A DNA stretch of 64,000 nucleotides, taken from NCBI RefSeq assembly GCF_900172335.1, contig NZ_FWFX01000001.1:124001-188000 (forward strand), in the 5' to 3' direction. The translations under genes were made by a program, and so were the position numbers. The stretch is from Roseovarius albus. Its GTDB lineage: Bacteria; Pseudomonadota; Alphaproteobacteria; Rhodobacterales; Rhodobacteraceae. The notes under the pieces are model-generated. The model did not search any database and was not told the origin of the DNA. It worked only from the letters and a program-made list of their open reading frames with translations. Below are positions 1-10,685 of the stretch, piece by piece; positions within the stretch are counted from its first letter, which is position 1, and every line of letters begins with the position of its first letter.

Positions 1-1479
1 CTTATCCAGATCCTCCTGCAGGTTTGCCGCCTCCAGATAAGCGCTCACAACCTGCGAGCCGGGGGCCAATGATGTTTTGACCCAAGGTTTGCGATCCAGA
101 CCCAGTGCCGCTGCTTTGCGCGCTACAAGGCCCGCGCCGATCATCACATAAGGGTTCGAGGTGTTGGTGCACGACGTGATCGAAGCGATGACAACATCGC
201 CAGATGACAGCGTGTAATCCTCACCTTCAACCGCAACCTCTTTGTCCATCGGACGTTTGAAAGTCTCTTCCATCTCGCGCGTGAACGCCGATTTGGCATC
301 GGTCAGCGCGACATAGTCTTGCGGACGTTTTGGGCCGGAAATGGCCGGAACAATTGTGCCCATGTCCAGATGCAGGGTATCGGTGTAGATCGGCGCATAG
401 TCCGCCCCACGCCAGAACCCGTTTTCCTTGGCGTAAGCTTCAACCAGCGCAATACGGTCGTCATCACGGCCAGTGCTGCGCAGGTAACGCAGGGTTTCGT
501 CATCGATCGGGAAGAAGCCACAAGTCGCGCCATATTCTGGCGCCATGTTGGCAATGGTCGCACGGTCGGCCAATGGCAGACGGTCCAGACCTTCGCCGTA
601 GAATTCGACGAACTTGCCAACAACGCCACGCTCGCGCAGCAGTTCGACAACTTTCAGAACCAAGTCAGTCCCGGTGGTGCCCTCAAGCATCGCGCCGGTC
701 AGCTCAAATCCTACAACCTCGGGGATCAGCATCGAAATCGGCTGGCCCAGCATCGCGGCTTCGGCCTCGATCCCGCCGACACCCCAGCCCAGAACGGCCA
801 TGCCGTTGACCATGGTGGTGTGGCTGTCGGTGCCCACAAGCGTGTCAGGGTAGGCGACCATGTCACCGTTCTGGTCCGTGTCGCTCCAGACGGTTTGCGC
901 CAGATACTCCAGGTTCACCTGATGGCAAATACCTGTGCCGGGCGGCACAACGCGGAAGTTGTTGAACGCGCCTTGACCCCATTTCAAGAACTGATAGCGC
1001 TCCATGTTGCGCTCATACTCGCGGTCCACATTCATCTGGAACGCACGTGGGTTGCCAAATTCATCAATCATGACCGAGTGGTCAATGACCAGATCAACCG
1101 GGTTCAGCGGGTTGATCTGCTGTGCGTCACCACCCAGCGCCACAATCCCGTCGCGCATCGCGGCCAGATCGACCACAGCCGGAACTCCGGTGAAATCCTG
1201 CATCAATACGCGGGCAGGGCGATAAGCAATCTCGCGGGGGTTTTTGCCACCTTTGTCAGCCCATTCAGAAAAGGCTTTGATGTCATCCACGCTGACGGTC
1301 TTGCCGTCTTCAAAGCGCAGCATGTTTTCTAACACGACTCGCAGCGCGGCGGGTAGGCGGGAAAAGTTTCCAAGACCGGCTTCTTCGGCGGCGGCGATGG
1401 AATAATAAGAGACGGATTGGCGATTCACACTCAGGGTTTTGCGTGTCTTGGCAGTGTCATGTCCGACGGTAATGGGCAT
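1..1479 (-). CDS. acnA: Aconitate hydratase A, N-terminal 493 residues (gene runs off the left edge)
   Basis: Converts citrate to isocitrate in the TCA cycle with a cytosolic [4Fe-4S] enzyme. The frame is open from an ATG at 1479 to base 1, giving 493 of the roughly 890-930 residues usual for AcnA. The cluster-binding motif SCTNTSNP lies near residues 436-443, with Cys437 as a probable ligand. N-terminal motifs such as [16 protein letters not shown] and the VIDHSV stretch fit the family. The start is chosen because AAAGGA precedes it by about 9 bases. An alternative ATG at 1486 is in another frame. The gene is divergent from the DUF1223 gene, with about 220 bases between the two starts. The C-terminal swivelling domain is outside the window. 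Confidence 0.95.
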   Translation of the reverse strand, partial: MPITVGHDTAKTRKTLSVNRQSVSYYSIAAAEEAGLGNFSRLPAALRVVLENMLRFEDGKTVSVDDIKAFSEWADKGGKNPREIAYRPARVLMQDFTGVPAVVDLAAMRDGIVALGGDAQQINPLNPVDLVIDHSVMIDEFGNPRAFQMNVDREYERNMERYQFLKWGQGAFNNFRVVPPGTGICHQVNLEYLAQTVWSDTDQNGDMVAYPDTLVGTDSHTTMVNGMAVLGWGVGGIEAEAAMLGQPISMLIPEVVGFELTGAMLEGTTGTDLVLKVVELLRERGVVGKFVEFYGEGLDRLPLADRATIANMAPEYGATCGFFPIDDETLRYLRSTGRDDDRIALVEAYAKENGFWRGADYAPIYTDTLHLDMGTIVPAISGPKRPQDYVALTDAKSAFTREMEETFKRPMDKEVAVEGEDYTLSSGDVVIASITSCTNTSNPYVMIGAGLVARKAAALGLDRKPWVKTSLAPGSQVVSAYLEAANLQEDLDK

Positions 1480-1698
1480 TTGGCATTCCTTTCACATTAA
1501 AGGCGCAGGATCGGCTGGCTTGCTTCTGACCCATTTGCGAGAGGGGATCAAGAGGGAGATGGTTAATTTGTATACCATTGCACACAAAAATAATTGTTTC
1601 GGGAAATCACACATCTCTCGCGAAACCTTGATTGGTTATTTCGGCAGTGCCGGATTAACGTTTATAAACACTCAAAGTCGGATATTGGATCATTACCC

Positions 1699-2394
1699 AT
1701 GCGTCGCACCATCGCCAGCCTTCTTGCCAGCCTGATGTTGGCCGCCCCTGTTGCCGCACAGGATCAGCCTGTCGTGGTGGAACTGTTCACCTCGCAGGGC
1801 TGCTCGTCCTGCCCACCCGCAGATGCGTTTTTGCACAAGCTGGCGGAACGTGAGGATGTGATCGCACTGGCGCTGCATGTGGATTACTGGGATTATATCG
1901 GTTGGAAAGATGTCTTCGCCAACCCGGATTACACTACACGCCAACGCAGCTATGCGCGCAAAGGCGGGCGCCGGATGATCTATACCCCGCAGATGGTGAT
2001 CAACGGTCAGGATCATGTCGTTGGCAACCGCCCGATGGATGTGACCGACCTGATCGAGATGCATCAGGACAAGGAGCCTTCGGTGGCGCTTACCTTGACC
2101 CGCGATGGCGACCAGATTGAGATTGCAGCCACAACTGAGGCCAGCTTTTCCGATCCTCTGACCGTCCAACTGGTTCGCTACAGCCCCGACAACAAAGTCG
2201 AGATCAAATCTGGCGAAAACGCAGGCCGCACGATCAGCTACGCCAATGTAGTGACCGATCTATCGGTGATTAATGAGTGGGATACTGCAGCGCCTTTGGA
2301 ATTCAGCCAGAACGTTGAGGGTGATCAGCCTGTCGTCGTACTGGTGCAGAACCAAAGCACGGGCGTGATCGAGGCTGCCGCCAAGGTCAACTGA
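1699..2394 (+). CDS. DUF1223 family secreted thioredoxin-like protein
   Basis: A 231-residue protein whose first 20 residues form a signal peptide (MRRTIASLLASLMLAAPVAA, cut after AQA-like small residues), so it is probably periplasmic. The mature part opens with VVVELFTSQGCSSCPPAD, the thioredoxin-like CxxC signature of DUF1223 (Cys35 and Cys38). The role of the family is unknown; a redox or thiol-handling function is inferred from the fold. An in-frame ATG at 1594 would add 35 residues that do not look like coding sequence and would hide the signal peptide, so 1699 is preferred. It is followed head-on by the minus-strand aminotransferase, leaving only 2 bases between stops, and it appears monocistronic. 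Confidence 0.85.
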   Translation: MRRTIASLLASLMLAAPVAAQDQPVVVELFTSQGCSSCPPADAFLHKLAEREDVIALALHVDYWDYIGWKDVFANPDYTTRQRSYARKGGRRMIYTPQMVINGQDHVVGNRPMDVTDLIEMHQDKEPSVALTLTRDGDQIEIAATTEASFSDPLTVQLVRYSPDNKVEIKSGENAGRTISYANVVTDLSVINEWDTAAPLEFSQNVEGDQPVVVLVQNQSTGVIEAAAKVN

Positions 2395-2396
2395 TG

Positions 2397-3302
2397 CTAG
2401 TAAGTTATTTCGGTTCTAAAGCCCGGCTGCTTTAGCCGTTCATAATAAGCGGCCCTTAGCTGGGTTGCCTTCGGTCCGGCAGCCCCGTTTGAAAAGTGAT
2501 GCGCGTTCACACGCGCCACCGGGAAAATCCCGCCACCGGAGCTGGTCAGAAACATTTCATCTGCTTCCATCAACTCACTCAAGGGCAAGGCGCGTTCTTC
2601 GGTCTCAAAACCGTTCTCGCGGCACAGCTCCAGCGCGGTGCGGCGGGTGATGCCATGCAAAACATGCTGCGCAGGCGTCACCACTTTATCACCGAAGATT
2701 GCAAACACATTGAACCCCGGACCTTCCGCCAGATTGCCATGCCCATCAGTGAGCAGGGCGCTTTCAAACCCGTTATCTTTGGCCTGAAACAACGCCGCAG
2801 TGAAATCCCCCCAGTGGTAATTCTTCACCCGTTGGTTCAGGCTTTGGTCCGGAATGCGATGGACGTTGTCCGGAATATACAGGCTTACCCCCGCCGCGGC
2901 GACCTCGGGCTTCACCACATGGATATAGGGCACACACCACGCATAAAAGTGATTGTCGCAATCGCGCGGGTCCCGGCTTCCGGCAATGCGCGGCGTGCCC
3001 CGTGCGGCGACCATCGCGACATAGGCCTGTTTCAGCCCGGACCGTGCCACCATGTCGTGCAACGCGCTTGCAATCTGCGATCGGTCCATGCCCACGTCCA
3101 TACGGTAGGCCCGCATCGACGCCTCAAAGCGACCCAGATAGTCATTAAGCCGGAAAAACGCGCCGTCCCAAACCGGCACCACATCATAAGTCACATCAGA
3201 ATGGGTCACTGCCCAATCGGTCACGCCAATCGCGGCTTGTTCAATCGGGACAACCTCTCCTTTGATCCAGGCTGCACCATTGGGGAATGTATCGTTGCTC
3301 AT
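2397..3302 (-). CDS. Class IV PLP aminotransferase (BCAT / D-amino-acid aminotransferase fold)
   Basis: A 301-residue fold-type IV aminotransferase. The pyridoxal phosphate lysine is expected at Lys160 in QRVKNYHWGDF, and the EGPGFNVFAI and SSGGGIFPV segments match the cofactor phosphate and substrate loops of the family. Length fits branched-chain aminotransferase (about 300). It could act on branched-chain amino acids, D-amino acids or another 2-amino acid; the sequence alone does not decide. It follows the DegT-type gene by 40 bases on the same strand, so the two are probably cotranscribed. Confidence 0.85.
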   Translation of the reverse strand: MSNDTFPNGAAWIKGEVVPIEQAAIGVTDWAVTHSDVTYDVVPVWDGAFFRLNDYLGRFEASMRAYRMDVGMDRSQIASALHDMVARSGLKQAYVAMVAARGTPRIAGSRDPRDCDNHFYAWCVPYIHVVKPEVAAAGVSLYIPDNVHRIPDQSLNQRVKNYHWGDFTAALFQAKDNGFESALLTDGHGNLAEGPGFNVFAIFGDKVVTPAQHVLHGITRRTALELCRENGFETEERALPLSELMEADEMFLTSSGGGIFPVARVNAHHFSNGAAGPKATQLRAAYYERLKQPGFRTEITY

Positions 3303-3342
3303 TCGGGCAGTTGAGCAACGATTACGTCAAAGAGTCAAGACC

Positions 3343-4551
3343 TTAGGTGCCGTAGGCCTGTGCCCGGCCCATCACGTCCTCAGCCGCCCGCAACAGGGCG
3401 TCAGACACCGCATCCAGATCAGCCTTAGTCAGTCGCGCAGGCAGGCGGGCGTCGCAGGCCTTCATTAGCATGGCACGGGTCTGGGGCAGGGTGGGTGTGT
3501 CTCCGGGCAAAAACTGCCAATTCCAAAACGCACGCGCGTTGTCTGCTGACAGGCCAAAGACCTGCACTTTTACGCCACGTTCTGCGGCAGCAACCGCAAA
3601 CGCACGGGTTTCGTCTTCGCTCAGCCCCACCAGATTGAACTGAATCGAATCCGGCGCGCGCTCTTCGGGGGCCAGTTTCTCGGGCACCTGCATCCAGGCA
3701 GAGGTGTTCAACCGGCCCGCCACATAGTCATGATTGGCCCGGCCGTCAGTTACGCGGCGCGCTACTTCAGGCAATTGCGACCGGATGATTGCCGCGGACA
3801 GGTTGTTCAGCCGCAGGTTATACAGTGGCAACTGGTTCTGCCATTTGGCAAAAGCCGCCTTCAGCACATCATCTGTGTCTGTGAAATGCTTGGCCCAGTT
3901 ATGCTCATACGCACCCGACATGATCACCGTGCGGGCAATCAGATCGGCATCATCGGTGATCAGAATGCCACCTTCGCCGGCGTTGACCAGCTTATAAGAT
4001 TGAAAGCTGAAACACCCCACACGCCCAATGGTGCCGACCTTACGCCCGCCCCAGACGGTGCCCAACGAGTGTGCCGCATCCTCGACCACAGGCACGCCCT
4101 TGGCGTCACACAGCGCCATGATCGCATCCATGTCCGAGGTGTGCCCCCTCATATGGCTGATGATCACCGCCTGCACGTCGTTCAGCTTGGCTTCAAAATC
4201 AGCCATGTCGATGCGGTAGTTGTCGCCCACCTCGCACAACACCGGAATACAATCGGCATGCACTACCGACGACGGCACTGCAGCAAAGGTAAAGGCCGGG
4301 ATCAGCACCTTGGCATCCCGGGGCAGGCCCAGCGCCTTGAGCGAGAGGAACAGTGCAGCGGAGCAGCTGCTCACCGCCAGCGCATAACGCGTGCCCATCA
4401 TCTCGGCGAATTCACGCTCCAAAAGTGCAACCGGTGCATTTTCCGGCGCGGTATAACGAAACAGATCGCCGCTTTGCAGCATCTGGTCGATTTCAGCACG
4501 GACAGTTTCTGGGATTGGCTCAGCGTCATAGACGTTAGGGGCGCTGCTCAT
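3343..4551 (-). CDS. DegT/DnrJ/EryC1/StrS family aminotransferase
   Basis: A 402-residue fold-type I PLP enzyme of the sugar-aminotransferase family. Asp158 in VVEDAAH and Lys187 in FSFQSYKLVNAGEGG are the residues expected to bind the pyridine nitrogen and form the Schiff base. The N-terminal FAEMMGTRYALAVSSCSAAL region is the usual cofactor-loop segment. Family members transfer an amino group from glutamate to keto-sugars, but no sugar-nucleotide genes are near, so the substrate is unknown. The start has a good site, AGGAAACC, 7 bases upstream. It probably heads an operon with the class IV aminotransferase downstream. Confidence 0.85.
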   Translation of the reverse strand: MSSAPNVYDAEPIPETVRAEIDQMLQSGDLFRYTAPENAPVALLEREFAEMMGTRYALAVSSCSAALFLSLKALGLPRDAKVLIPAFTFAAVPSSVVHADCIPVLCEVGDNYRIDMADFEAKLNDVQAVIISHMRGHTSDMDAIMALCDAKGVPVVEDAAHSLGTVWGGRKVGTIGRVGCFSFQSYKLVNAGEGGILITDDADLIARTVIMSGAYEHNWAKHFTDTDDVLKAAFAKWQNQLPLYNLRLNNLSAAIIRSQLPEVARRVTDGRANHDYVAGRLNTSAWMQVPEKLAPEERAPDSIQFNLVGLSEDETRAFAVAAAERGVKVQVFGLSADNARAFWNWQFLPGDTPTLPQTRAMLMKACDARLPARLTKADLDAVSDALLRAAEDVMGRAQAYGT

Positions 4552-4648
4552 TTCGGTTTCCTGAATGACAGTTTCGGATAACCCGAAGATCTATAGGACA
4601 TAAATGTAGAATCCAACTGTTTTATTGCCCGTCGCAAAACACAAGCGA

Positions 4649-4673
4649 GGTTCCTCCGAAATGCGGAGGAACC
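4649..4673 (-). terminator. Perfect 10-bp hairpin, terminator of the MliC-like gene
   Basis: GGTTCCTCCG and CGGAGGAACC pair perfectly around an AAATG loop. Read on the minus strand it lies about 50 bases after the MliC-like stop and is followed by a short T-rich stretch (TGTTTTG). The T run is weak, so termination could be partial. Confidence 0.6.
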
Positions 4674-4723
4674 ACAGTAAAACGGTAGTTATGTAGAGTG
4701 ATTTTTATTAAAATTTCAGGATG

Positions 4724-5077
4724 TTAATCTTTAGCGGCGCAATTAACTGGCTCACCATCATCCATTACATTTTCTAACATGGCGTTCTTTCCCTTGATCC
4801 ACCATGTATAAGGGCCGGACATATACCGGACGCCGGAGCCTGCAATAACAGCCGCAAATATGCGATTTTCATCTTCAATGGGCATGATGGCAAGGGAGTT
4901 TACCCCGGCGTTTACATATTTCACGGAAAGGCTTGTGTTATTCTCGCATTTGTATTCCGTAGAATTAAAGCTGCTGTCTTTTCCCAGATTGAGTGATACG
5001 GCAAGGGTCGCTTCAGCCGCAGATGACCCTGCACTTGCAACGAAGACCAAAGTAGCCAAACTCAACCGGTACGACAT
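4724..5077 (-). CDS. Secreted MliC/PliC-like C-type lysozyme inhibitor
   Basis: A 117-residue protein with an N-terminal signal peptide of about 21 residues (ending SAGSSAAEA). The mature part carries the features of the MliC family: a YKCENN start with the first conserved cysteine, the GSGVRYMSGPYTWWIKG segment close to the conserved SGxxY-x-W box, and a final cysteine in PVNC that would pair with the first. Family members block host or predator C-type lysozyme in the periplasm or outer membrane. There is no lipobox, so it is likely soluble in the periplasm. AGGAGA stands 6 bases before the ATG. It is monocistronic, with a hairpin terminator downstream. Confidence 0.7.
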   Translation of the reverse strand: MSYRLSLATLVFVASAGSSAAEATLAVSLNLGKDSSFNSTEYKCENNTSLSVKYVNAGVNSLAIMPIEDENRIFAAVIAGSGVRYMSGPYTWWIKGKNAMLENVMDDGEPVNCAAKD

Positions 5078-5221
5078 GTTTCTCTCCTAAGTAGGCTTTG
5101 CTTAACTGGCTATGAGAAGCTTCGATACACAGAGCATGATTGATTAGGTGTCTACAGTCCAGAGGTTGAGGTTTCGTATCAGGAAGCTCCGGAGGAGCAG
5201 GTCGATTTGCCGGCAACGTAC

Positions 5222-5247
5222 GAGGGGCAGCCAATAAGACGCCCCTC
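5222..5247 (-). terminator. GAGGGGC/GCCCCTC hairpin after gbcB
   Basis: A 7-bp perfect stem with a 12-base loop starts 18 bases after the gbcB stop on the minus strand. No T run follows, so it may be an mRNA 3'-end stabilising hairpin or a weak terminator. Confidence 0.35.
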
Positions 5248-5264
5248 ATGCTCATTGTAAAGCG

Positions 5265-6350
5265 TCAGATCTCGACTTCGACGCGTCCAATCGGGTTGGA
5301 ACAACAGGCCAAAATATAACCGGCCTCGATATCATCCTCGGATATCCCGCCATTGTGCACCATATGCACCTCGCCCGCGGTTTTCTTGATCTTGCAGGTG
5401 CCGCAAACGCCAAAGGTACAGCCGGACGGAATGTTCAGTCCCGAAGCCCGCGCCGCCCCCAGAACGGTATCGGTTTCCGCCACCTTCGCGGTCACGCCCG
5501 AGGTTGAGAACACAATCTCGGCCTTGCTGTCGTCATCCGGAATGACATCATCCAACTCAGGCTGATCCGCTTCGGTTTCAACCGGTGCTCCAAAGCTCTC
5601 CTGATTGTAACGATCCATATCAAAGCCAAGCCCGGCCAGCGCATCCCGCACCGCCTGCATAAATGGCTCTGGTCCACAGCAATAGACCTCACGCTCCAGA
5701 TAATCCGGTGCCATCAGGCCTAGCATCAGCTGATTGAACTGGCCTTGGTAGCCACTCCAAGGCCGATACGGATCAGGCTCTTCGACAACAAACTTCAGAT
5801 CCAACCCCGAGGTCCGGCTGGCCATCTGTTCCAACCGCTGGCGAAAGATGATCTCGGATGGGCGGCGTGCGCAGTTGATGAACACCACATCCAGATCCTG
5901 CCCTTCGTCCCACATGCAGGTGGTCATCGACATCATCGGCGTGATGCCCGATCCGGCGGAAATGAACAGAAACTTTCGCGCCGCACTGCCATCATTGGTA
6001 AACAGACCGGCCGGGCCAAGCGCCTTGACTCGCATCCCCGGCTTCAAATTGTCCAGCATCCAACGCGTTCCGATACTATCCGGCTGTGCCTTGGCGGTGA
6101 CGGTGATCGACCGGGGCCGCGACGGCGACGAAGAGATTGTATAGGTGCGATGCACCACGCCACCCGGTTGACCGGGGGCTGGAATCTCAAGCGTCAGAAA
6201 CTGCCCCGGCTGATAGGCAAACAGCGCCCCCGACGGGGCGCGAAAGGAGAAGCTGGCCGTGTTTGGCATTTCCGGCACGACCGAAACACATTCCAGCATT
6301 TCGGAATCCTGCCAGGTCGCGGATGCGATTGAGGGGCTCAGATCGTTCAT
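5265..6350 (-). CDS. gbcB: Glycine betaine monooxygenase reductase subunit
   Basis: A 361-residue electron-transfer flavoprotein that passes electrons from NAD(P)H to the Rieske oxygenase GbcA. The FAD domain is at about residues 15-115 (HRTYTISSSP is the FAD-binding RxYS-type motif), the NAD domain at 120-245 (FISAGSGITPMMSM and YCCGPEPFM), and a C-terminal plant-type [2Fe-2S] domain uses Cys311, Cys316, Cys319 and Cys349. The gene starts 3 bases after the gbcA stop, so the two are translationally coupled. Other Rieske-linked reductases, such as the stachydrine demethylase reductase, look alike; the neighbour makes betaine the best substrate. Confidence 0.85.
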   Translation of the reverse strand: MNDLSPSIASATWQDSEMLECVSVVPEMPNTASFSFRAPSGALFAYQPGQFLTLEIPAPGQPGGVVHRTYTISSSPSRPRSITVTAKAQPDSIGTRWMLDNLKPGMRVKALGPAGLFTNDGSAARKFLFISAGSGITPMMSMTTCMWDEGQDLDVVFINCARRPSEIIFRQRLEQMASRTSGLDLKFVVEEPDPYRPWSGYQGQFNQLMLGLMAPDYLEREVYCCGPEPFMQAVRDALAGLGFDMDRYNQESFGAPVETEADQPELDDVIPDDDSKAEIVFSTSGVTAKVAETDTVLGAARASGLNIPSGCTFGVCGTCKIKKTAGEVHMVHNGGISEDDIEAGYILACCSNPIGRVEVEI

Positions 6351-6353
6351 GAC

Positions 6354-7888
<1,535 letters not shown>

Positions 7889-7960
7889 AAATTATCACGA
7901 CTGCAGATCGGCAATATCTGAATTGCGACCTCGTGGCGCTCAAATGGGACGTTGGCAAAG

Positions 7961-8000
7961 TTTTGTACAAAACCCACGTGAAACTTGTACAGGTTGTACA
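7961..8000 (-). promoter_or_regulatory. Three TGTACA half-palindromes upstream of the gbcAB leader
   Basis: TGTACA occurs at 7964-7969, 7986-7991 and 7995-8000, the first inside the 12-base palindrome TTTTGTACAAAA. The cluster sits just beyond the stop of the FAD oxidoreductase gene and upstream of the riboswitch, where the gbcAB promoter should lie. It looks like a multi-site operator for an unidentified transcription factor. Confidence 0.45.
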
Positions 8001-8010
8001 AAAATTTCTG

Positions 8011-9321
8011 TTAGATTCCCAACCGATCCCGCAGGGCGTACCAGCTCATGGCCAGCACCAGCAGCGGTGGACGCAAGGCCGGTCCGCCGGGGAAGGGCAT
8101 GGTTGGAATACGCGAGAAGGTTTCAAAGCCCGAGGCCTCTCCGGCAATCGCTTCAGCCATCAAATGCCCGGCATGAGTCGCCGTACCAACCCCATGCCCG
8201 GAATAGCCAGACGCGCTGAGAATATTGGGCTGAATACGCGCCAGATACGGCATGCGTTTCATCGTTATGGCCAATGTCCCACCCCAAGCGAAATCGATCT
8301 TAATGTCATGAAGGTGTGGGAAAATTTCCGTCATTGGCTTGCGCACAAGCGCGCCAATATCCTTGGGGAACCGGTAGCTGTAGGTTTCGCCGCCACCAAA
8401 CAGCAGACGTTTGTCATGGCTCAGACGGAAATAGTTCACAACGAACTTGCTGTCGGCCACAGCGATATCCTGCGTCAGCACTTTGGTCGCTTCATCTCCT
8501 AACGGTTCCGTCGCTGCGATGAAGTTGTTGATCGGCATCACGCGTGATGCGACTTTCTTTTCCAATCCGCCCAGATAGCCATTGCAAGCCAGAATGATAT
8601 GGTCGGCTGTGACCGTACCCTTCTCAGTTTCTATACGGGCGGGAACGCCCGGTATGATTTTGGAAACAAGCGTTTTTTCGTAAATTCTCACGCCTGCAGC
8701 CTCTGCCGCCCTCGCCAAACCAATGGCAAAGGCCAGCGGATGCAAATGCCCCGCACTCATGTCCAGACTGCCCCCAACATAGGCCGGGGATGGGCAGATT
8801 TTTTGCGCGGCGTCATGATCAAGCTTTTGATTCTCGGTGTAGCCGTAACGCTCTTCCAGAAAGTTGGCATAGTCGTGCTCTTCACGCACTTCCTTTTGCG
8901 AAAAACACATATGCGCAATGCCGGGTTTCAAGTGGCAGTCAATATTATGTTTTGAAACCAGTGACTTGACGAGGGATTTTGAATCTTCCGCCAGATCCCA
9001 GAGCTTGCGCGCATCGTCCTGCCCAACCCACTTTTCAATGCTTTCCTGATCTGCCCGTTGCCCACTGCCGAGCTGCCCGCCATTGCGGCCCGAAGCACCA
9101 AAGCCAACGCGGTGCGCTTCAAGCAGCACAACATTCAAGCCCTTTTCCGCCAGAAGTAGTGCTGCCGACAAGCCGGTGTACCCGCCGCCAACAACACAAA
9201 CATCCGCCCGGGTATCCCCAGTCAGCGCCGATCGTTCTTCGGGCAAGGCAGTGCTGTTGGCATACCAGCTCTCAGGGTAATGACCTTTGCGGTCATTGGT
9301 GAACAGCAGATTGAGGGCCAT
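8011..9321 (-). CDS. FAD-dependent amine oxidoreductase, PuuB-like (DAO family)
   Basis: A 436-residue cytosolic flavoprotein resembling gamma-glutamylputrescine oxidase. The FAD-binding GGGYTG is at residues 45-50, followed by LLEAHRVGFGASGRNGGQLGSGQ, which in this family covers the flavin-contact region. The C-terminal SGYSGHGVGTATHAGHLMAEA block and the ending YALRDRLGI closely resemble E. coli PuuB. It would oxidise a gamma-glutamylated amine to the aldehyde with release of H2O2 and ammonia. It starts 4 bases after the stop of the glutamine-synthetase-like gene and is the last gene of that operon. The exact amine is not readable. Confidence 0.8.
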   Translation of the reverse strand: MALNLLFTNDRKGHYPESWYANSTALPEERSALTGDTRADVCVVGGGYTGLSAALLLAEKGLNVVLLEAHRVGFGASGRNGGQLGSGQRADQESIEKWVGQDDARKLWDLAEDSKSLVKSLVSKHNIDCHLKPGIAHMCFSQKEVREEHDYANFLEERYGYTENQKLDHDAAQKICPSPAYVGGSLDMSAGHLHPLAFAIGLARAAEAAGVRIYEKTLVSKIIPGVPARIETEKGTVTADHIILACNGYLGGLEKKVASRVMPINNFIAATEPLGDEATKVLTQDIAVADSKFVVNYFRLSHDKRLLFGGGETYSYRFPKDIGALVRKPMTEIFPHLHDIKIDFAWGGTLAITMKRMPYLARIQPNILSASGYSGHGVGTATHAGHLMAEAIAGEASGFETFSRIPTMPFPGGPALRPPLLVLAMSWYALRDRLGI

Positions 9322-9325
9322 TGGT

Positions 9326-10684
9326 TTACACGTTCATCAGTAGATGTTCACGCTCCCAAGGCGAGATGACCTGCAAGAACTCTTCGTATTCCGCGCGTTT
9401 CACGATGGAATAAACCCGTGCAAATTCAGGGCCCAAGACCTCATGCAAGGCCTTTGCCCCGTCAAACAGATCAAGAGCTTCGCCCATCACTTGCGGGATA
9501 TCGCCATCACCCTCGTATGCGTCGCCTTTGAATTCGTCGCGCGGTTTGGATTGCTCAATCAAGCCGAGATAGCCCGTGGCCAGTGAAACAGCGATGCCCA
9601 GATAGGGATTGCAATCCATCCCGGCAATGCGGTTTTCAACCCGGCGCGCCTTGGGGCCAGATAGCGGCACACGAATGCCTGTCGTGCGGTTGTCGCCCGC
9701 CCACTCCAAATTTATTGGGGCGGCGTGGTCTTTCACATAGCGGCGGTAGCTGTTCACATAAGGGGCCATCACAGCCAGACCGGCTGGCATATGGTTCTGG
9801 ATGCCTGCGATGAAATGGTAAAACGCGTCCGTGGCGCTGCCGTCAGCATTGGAGAAGATGTTTTCACCGGTTTCAAGATCCAATATCGAATGGTGGATAT
9901 GCATGGCACTGCCGGGCTCGTCTTCGATCGGTTTAGCCATGAAGGTGGCAAAACAATCGTGACGCAACGCGGCCTCGCGGATCAGGCGTTTGAAATAGAA
10001 CACCTCATCGGCCAGCTTTACCGGGTCGCCGTGCAATAGGTTTATTTCCAACTGACCAGCGCCACCTTCTTGGGTGATACCGTCAATCTCAAACCCCTGT
10101 GCTTCGGCAAAATCATAGATGTCGTCAATCACCGGACCAAATTCGTCGACAGCCGTCATCGAATAGGCCTGACGTGCCGCAGCCGGACGCCCAGAACGGC
10201 CCATCATTGGCTTGATTTCCTGAGCAGGATCAATGTTGCGCGCGACAAGGAAAAACTCCATTTCCGGGGCCACAACAGGGGTCCAGCCTTTATCATGGTA
10301 AAGCTGAACGACGCGCTTTAGCACGTTACGTGGTGAAAACGGGATCGGATTGTCATCGCGATCATAGGCATCGTGGATCACTTGCAACGTCCAGTCACCC
10401 GTCCACGGGGCAGCCGTGGCAGTTTCAAAGTCAGGTCGCAGGATCATGTCTTTTTCGATGAAGCCATCGTCATCGGCCGCTTCGCCCCAATCACCAGTGA
10501 TGGTCTGGTAAAAGATCGAATCCGGCAGGTGAAAATAGTCTTGCTTGATAAACTTCGTGGCAGGCACGGCCTTGCCGCGGGCGATCCCGGGCAGGTCTGA
10601 AATGATGCATTCCACCTCGTCCAGACGTTTACCATCCAGATAATCTTGCGCCGGTGTCGGCAGTTGTTTTGTCCAGTTTTTCAT
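9326..10684 (-). CDS. Glutamine synthetase family protein, gamma-glutamyl-amine (PuuA-type) ligase
   Basis: A 452-residue glutamine-synthetase-fold enzyme. In this context it is expected to attach glutamate to an amine at ATP cost instead of making glutamine. The catalytic core motifs are present: APEMEFFLVA, GAGQLEINLLHGD, SAMHIHHSI and the NRTTGIRVP loop. The beta-grasp N-terminal half is short, as in PuuA. The start at 10684 has AGGAGG 6 bases upstream, inside the end of the amidotransferase gene. It lies between amidotransferase and PuuB-like oxidase genes with gaps of 1 and 4 bases, a compact gamma-glutamyl pathway operon. It is about 40 percent similar by eye to the second copy at 11446-12771. 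Confidence 0.82.
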   Translation of the reverse strand: MKNWTKQLPTPAQDYLDGKRLDEVECIISDLPGIARGKAVPATKFIKQDYFHLPDSIFYQTITGDWGEAADDDGFIEKDMILRPDFETATAAPWTGDWTLQVIHDAYDRDDNPIPFSPRNVLKRVVQLYHDKGWTPVVAPEMEFFLVARNIDPAQEIKPMMGRSGRPAAARQAYSMTAVDEFGPVIDDIYDFAEAQGFEIDGITQEGGAGQLEINLLHGDPVKLADEVFYFKRLIREAALRHDCFATFMAKPIEDEPGSAMHIHHSILDLETGENIFSNADGSATDAFYHFIAGIQNHMPAGLAVMAPYVNSYRRYVKDHAAPINLEWAGDNRTTGIRVPLSGPKARRVENRIAGMDCNPYLGIAVSLATGYLGLIEQSKPRDEFKGDAYEGDGDIPQVMGEALDLFDGAKALHEVLGPEFARVYSIVKRAEYEEFLQVISPWEREHLLMNV

Positions 10685-10685
10685 C

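Noticed and set aside
319..1332. Long plus-strand frame opposite acnA
   Set aside because: It is the antisense shadow of the aconitase gene; composition lacks any family likeness.
5013..5255. Minus-strand 80-codon frame upstream of the MliC-like gene
   Set aside because: It overlaps the MliC-like start out of frame and has no family likeness or RBS.
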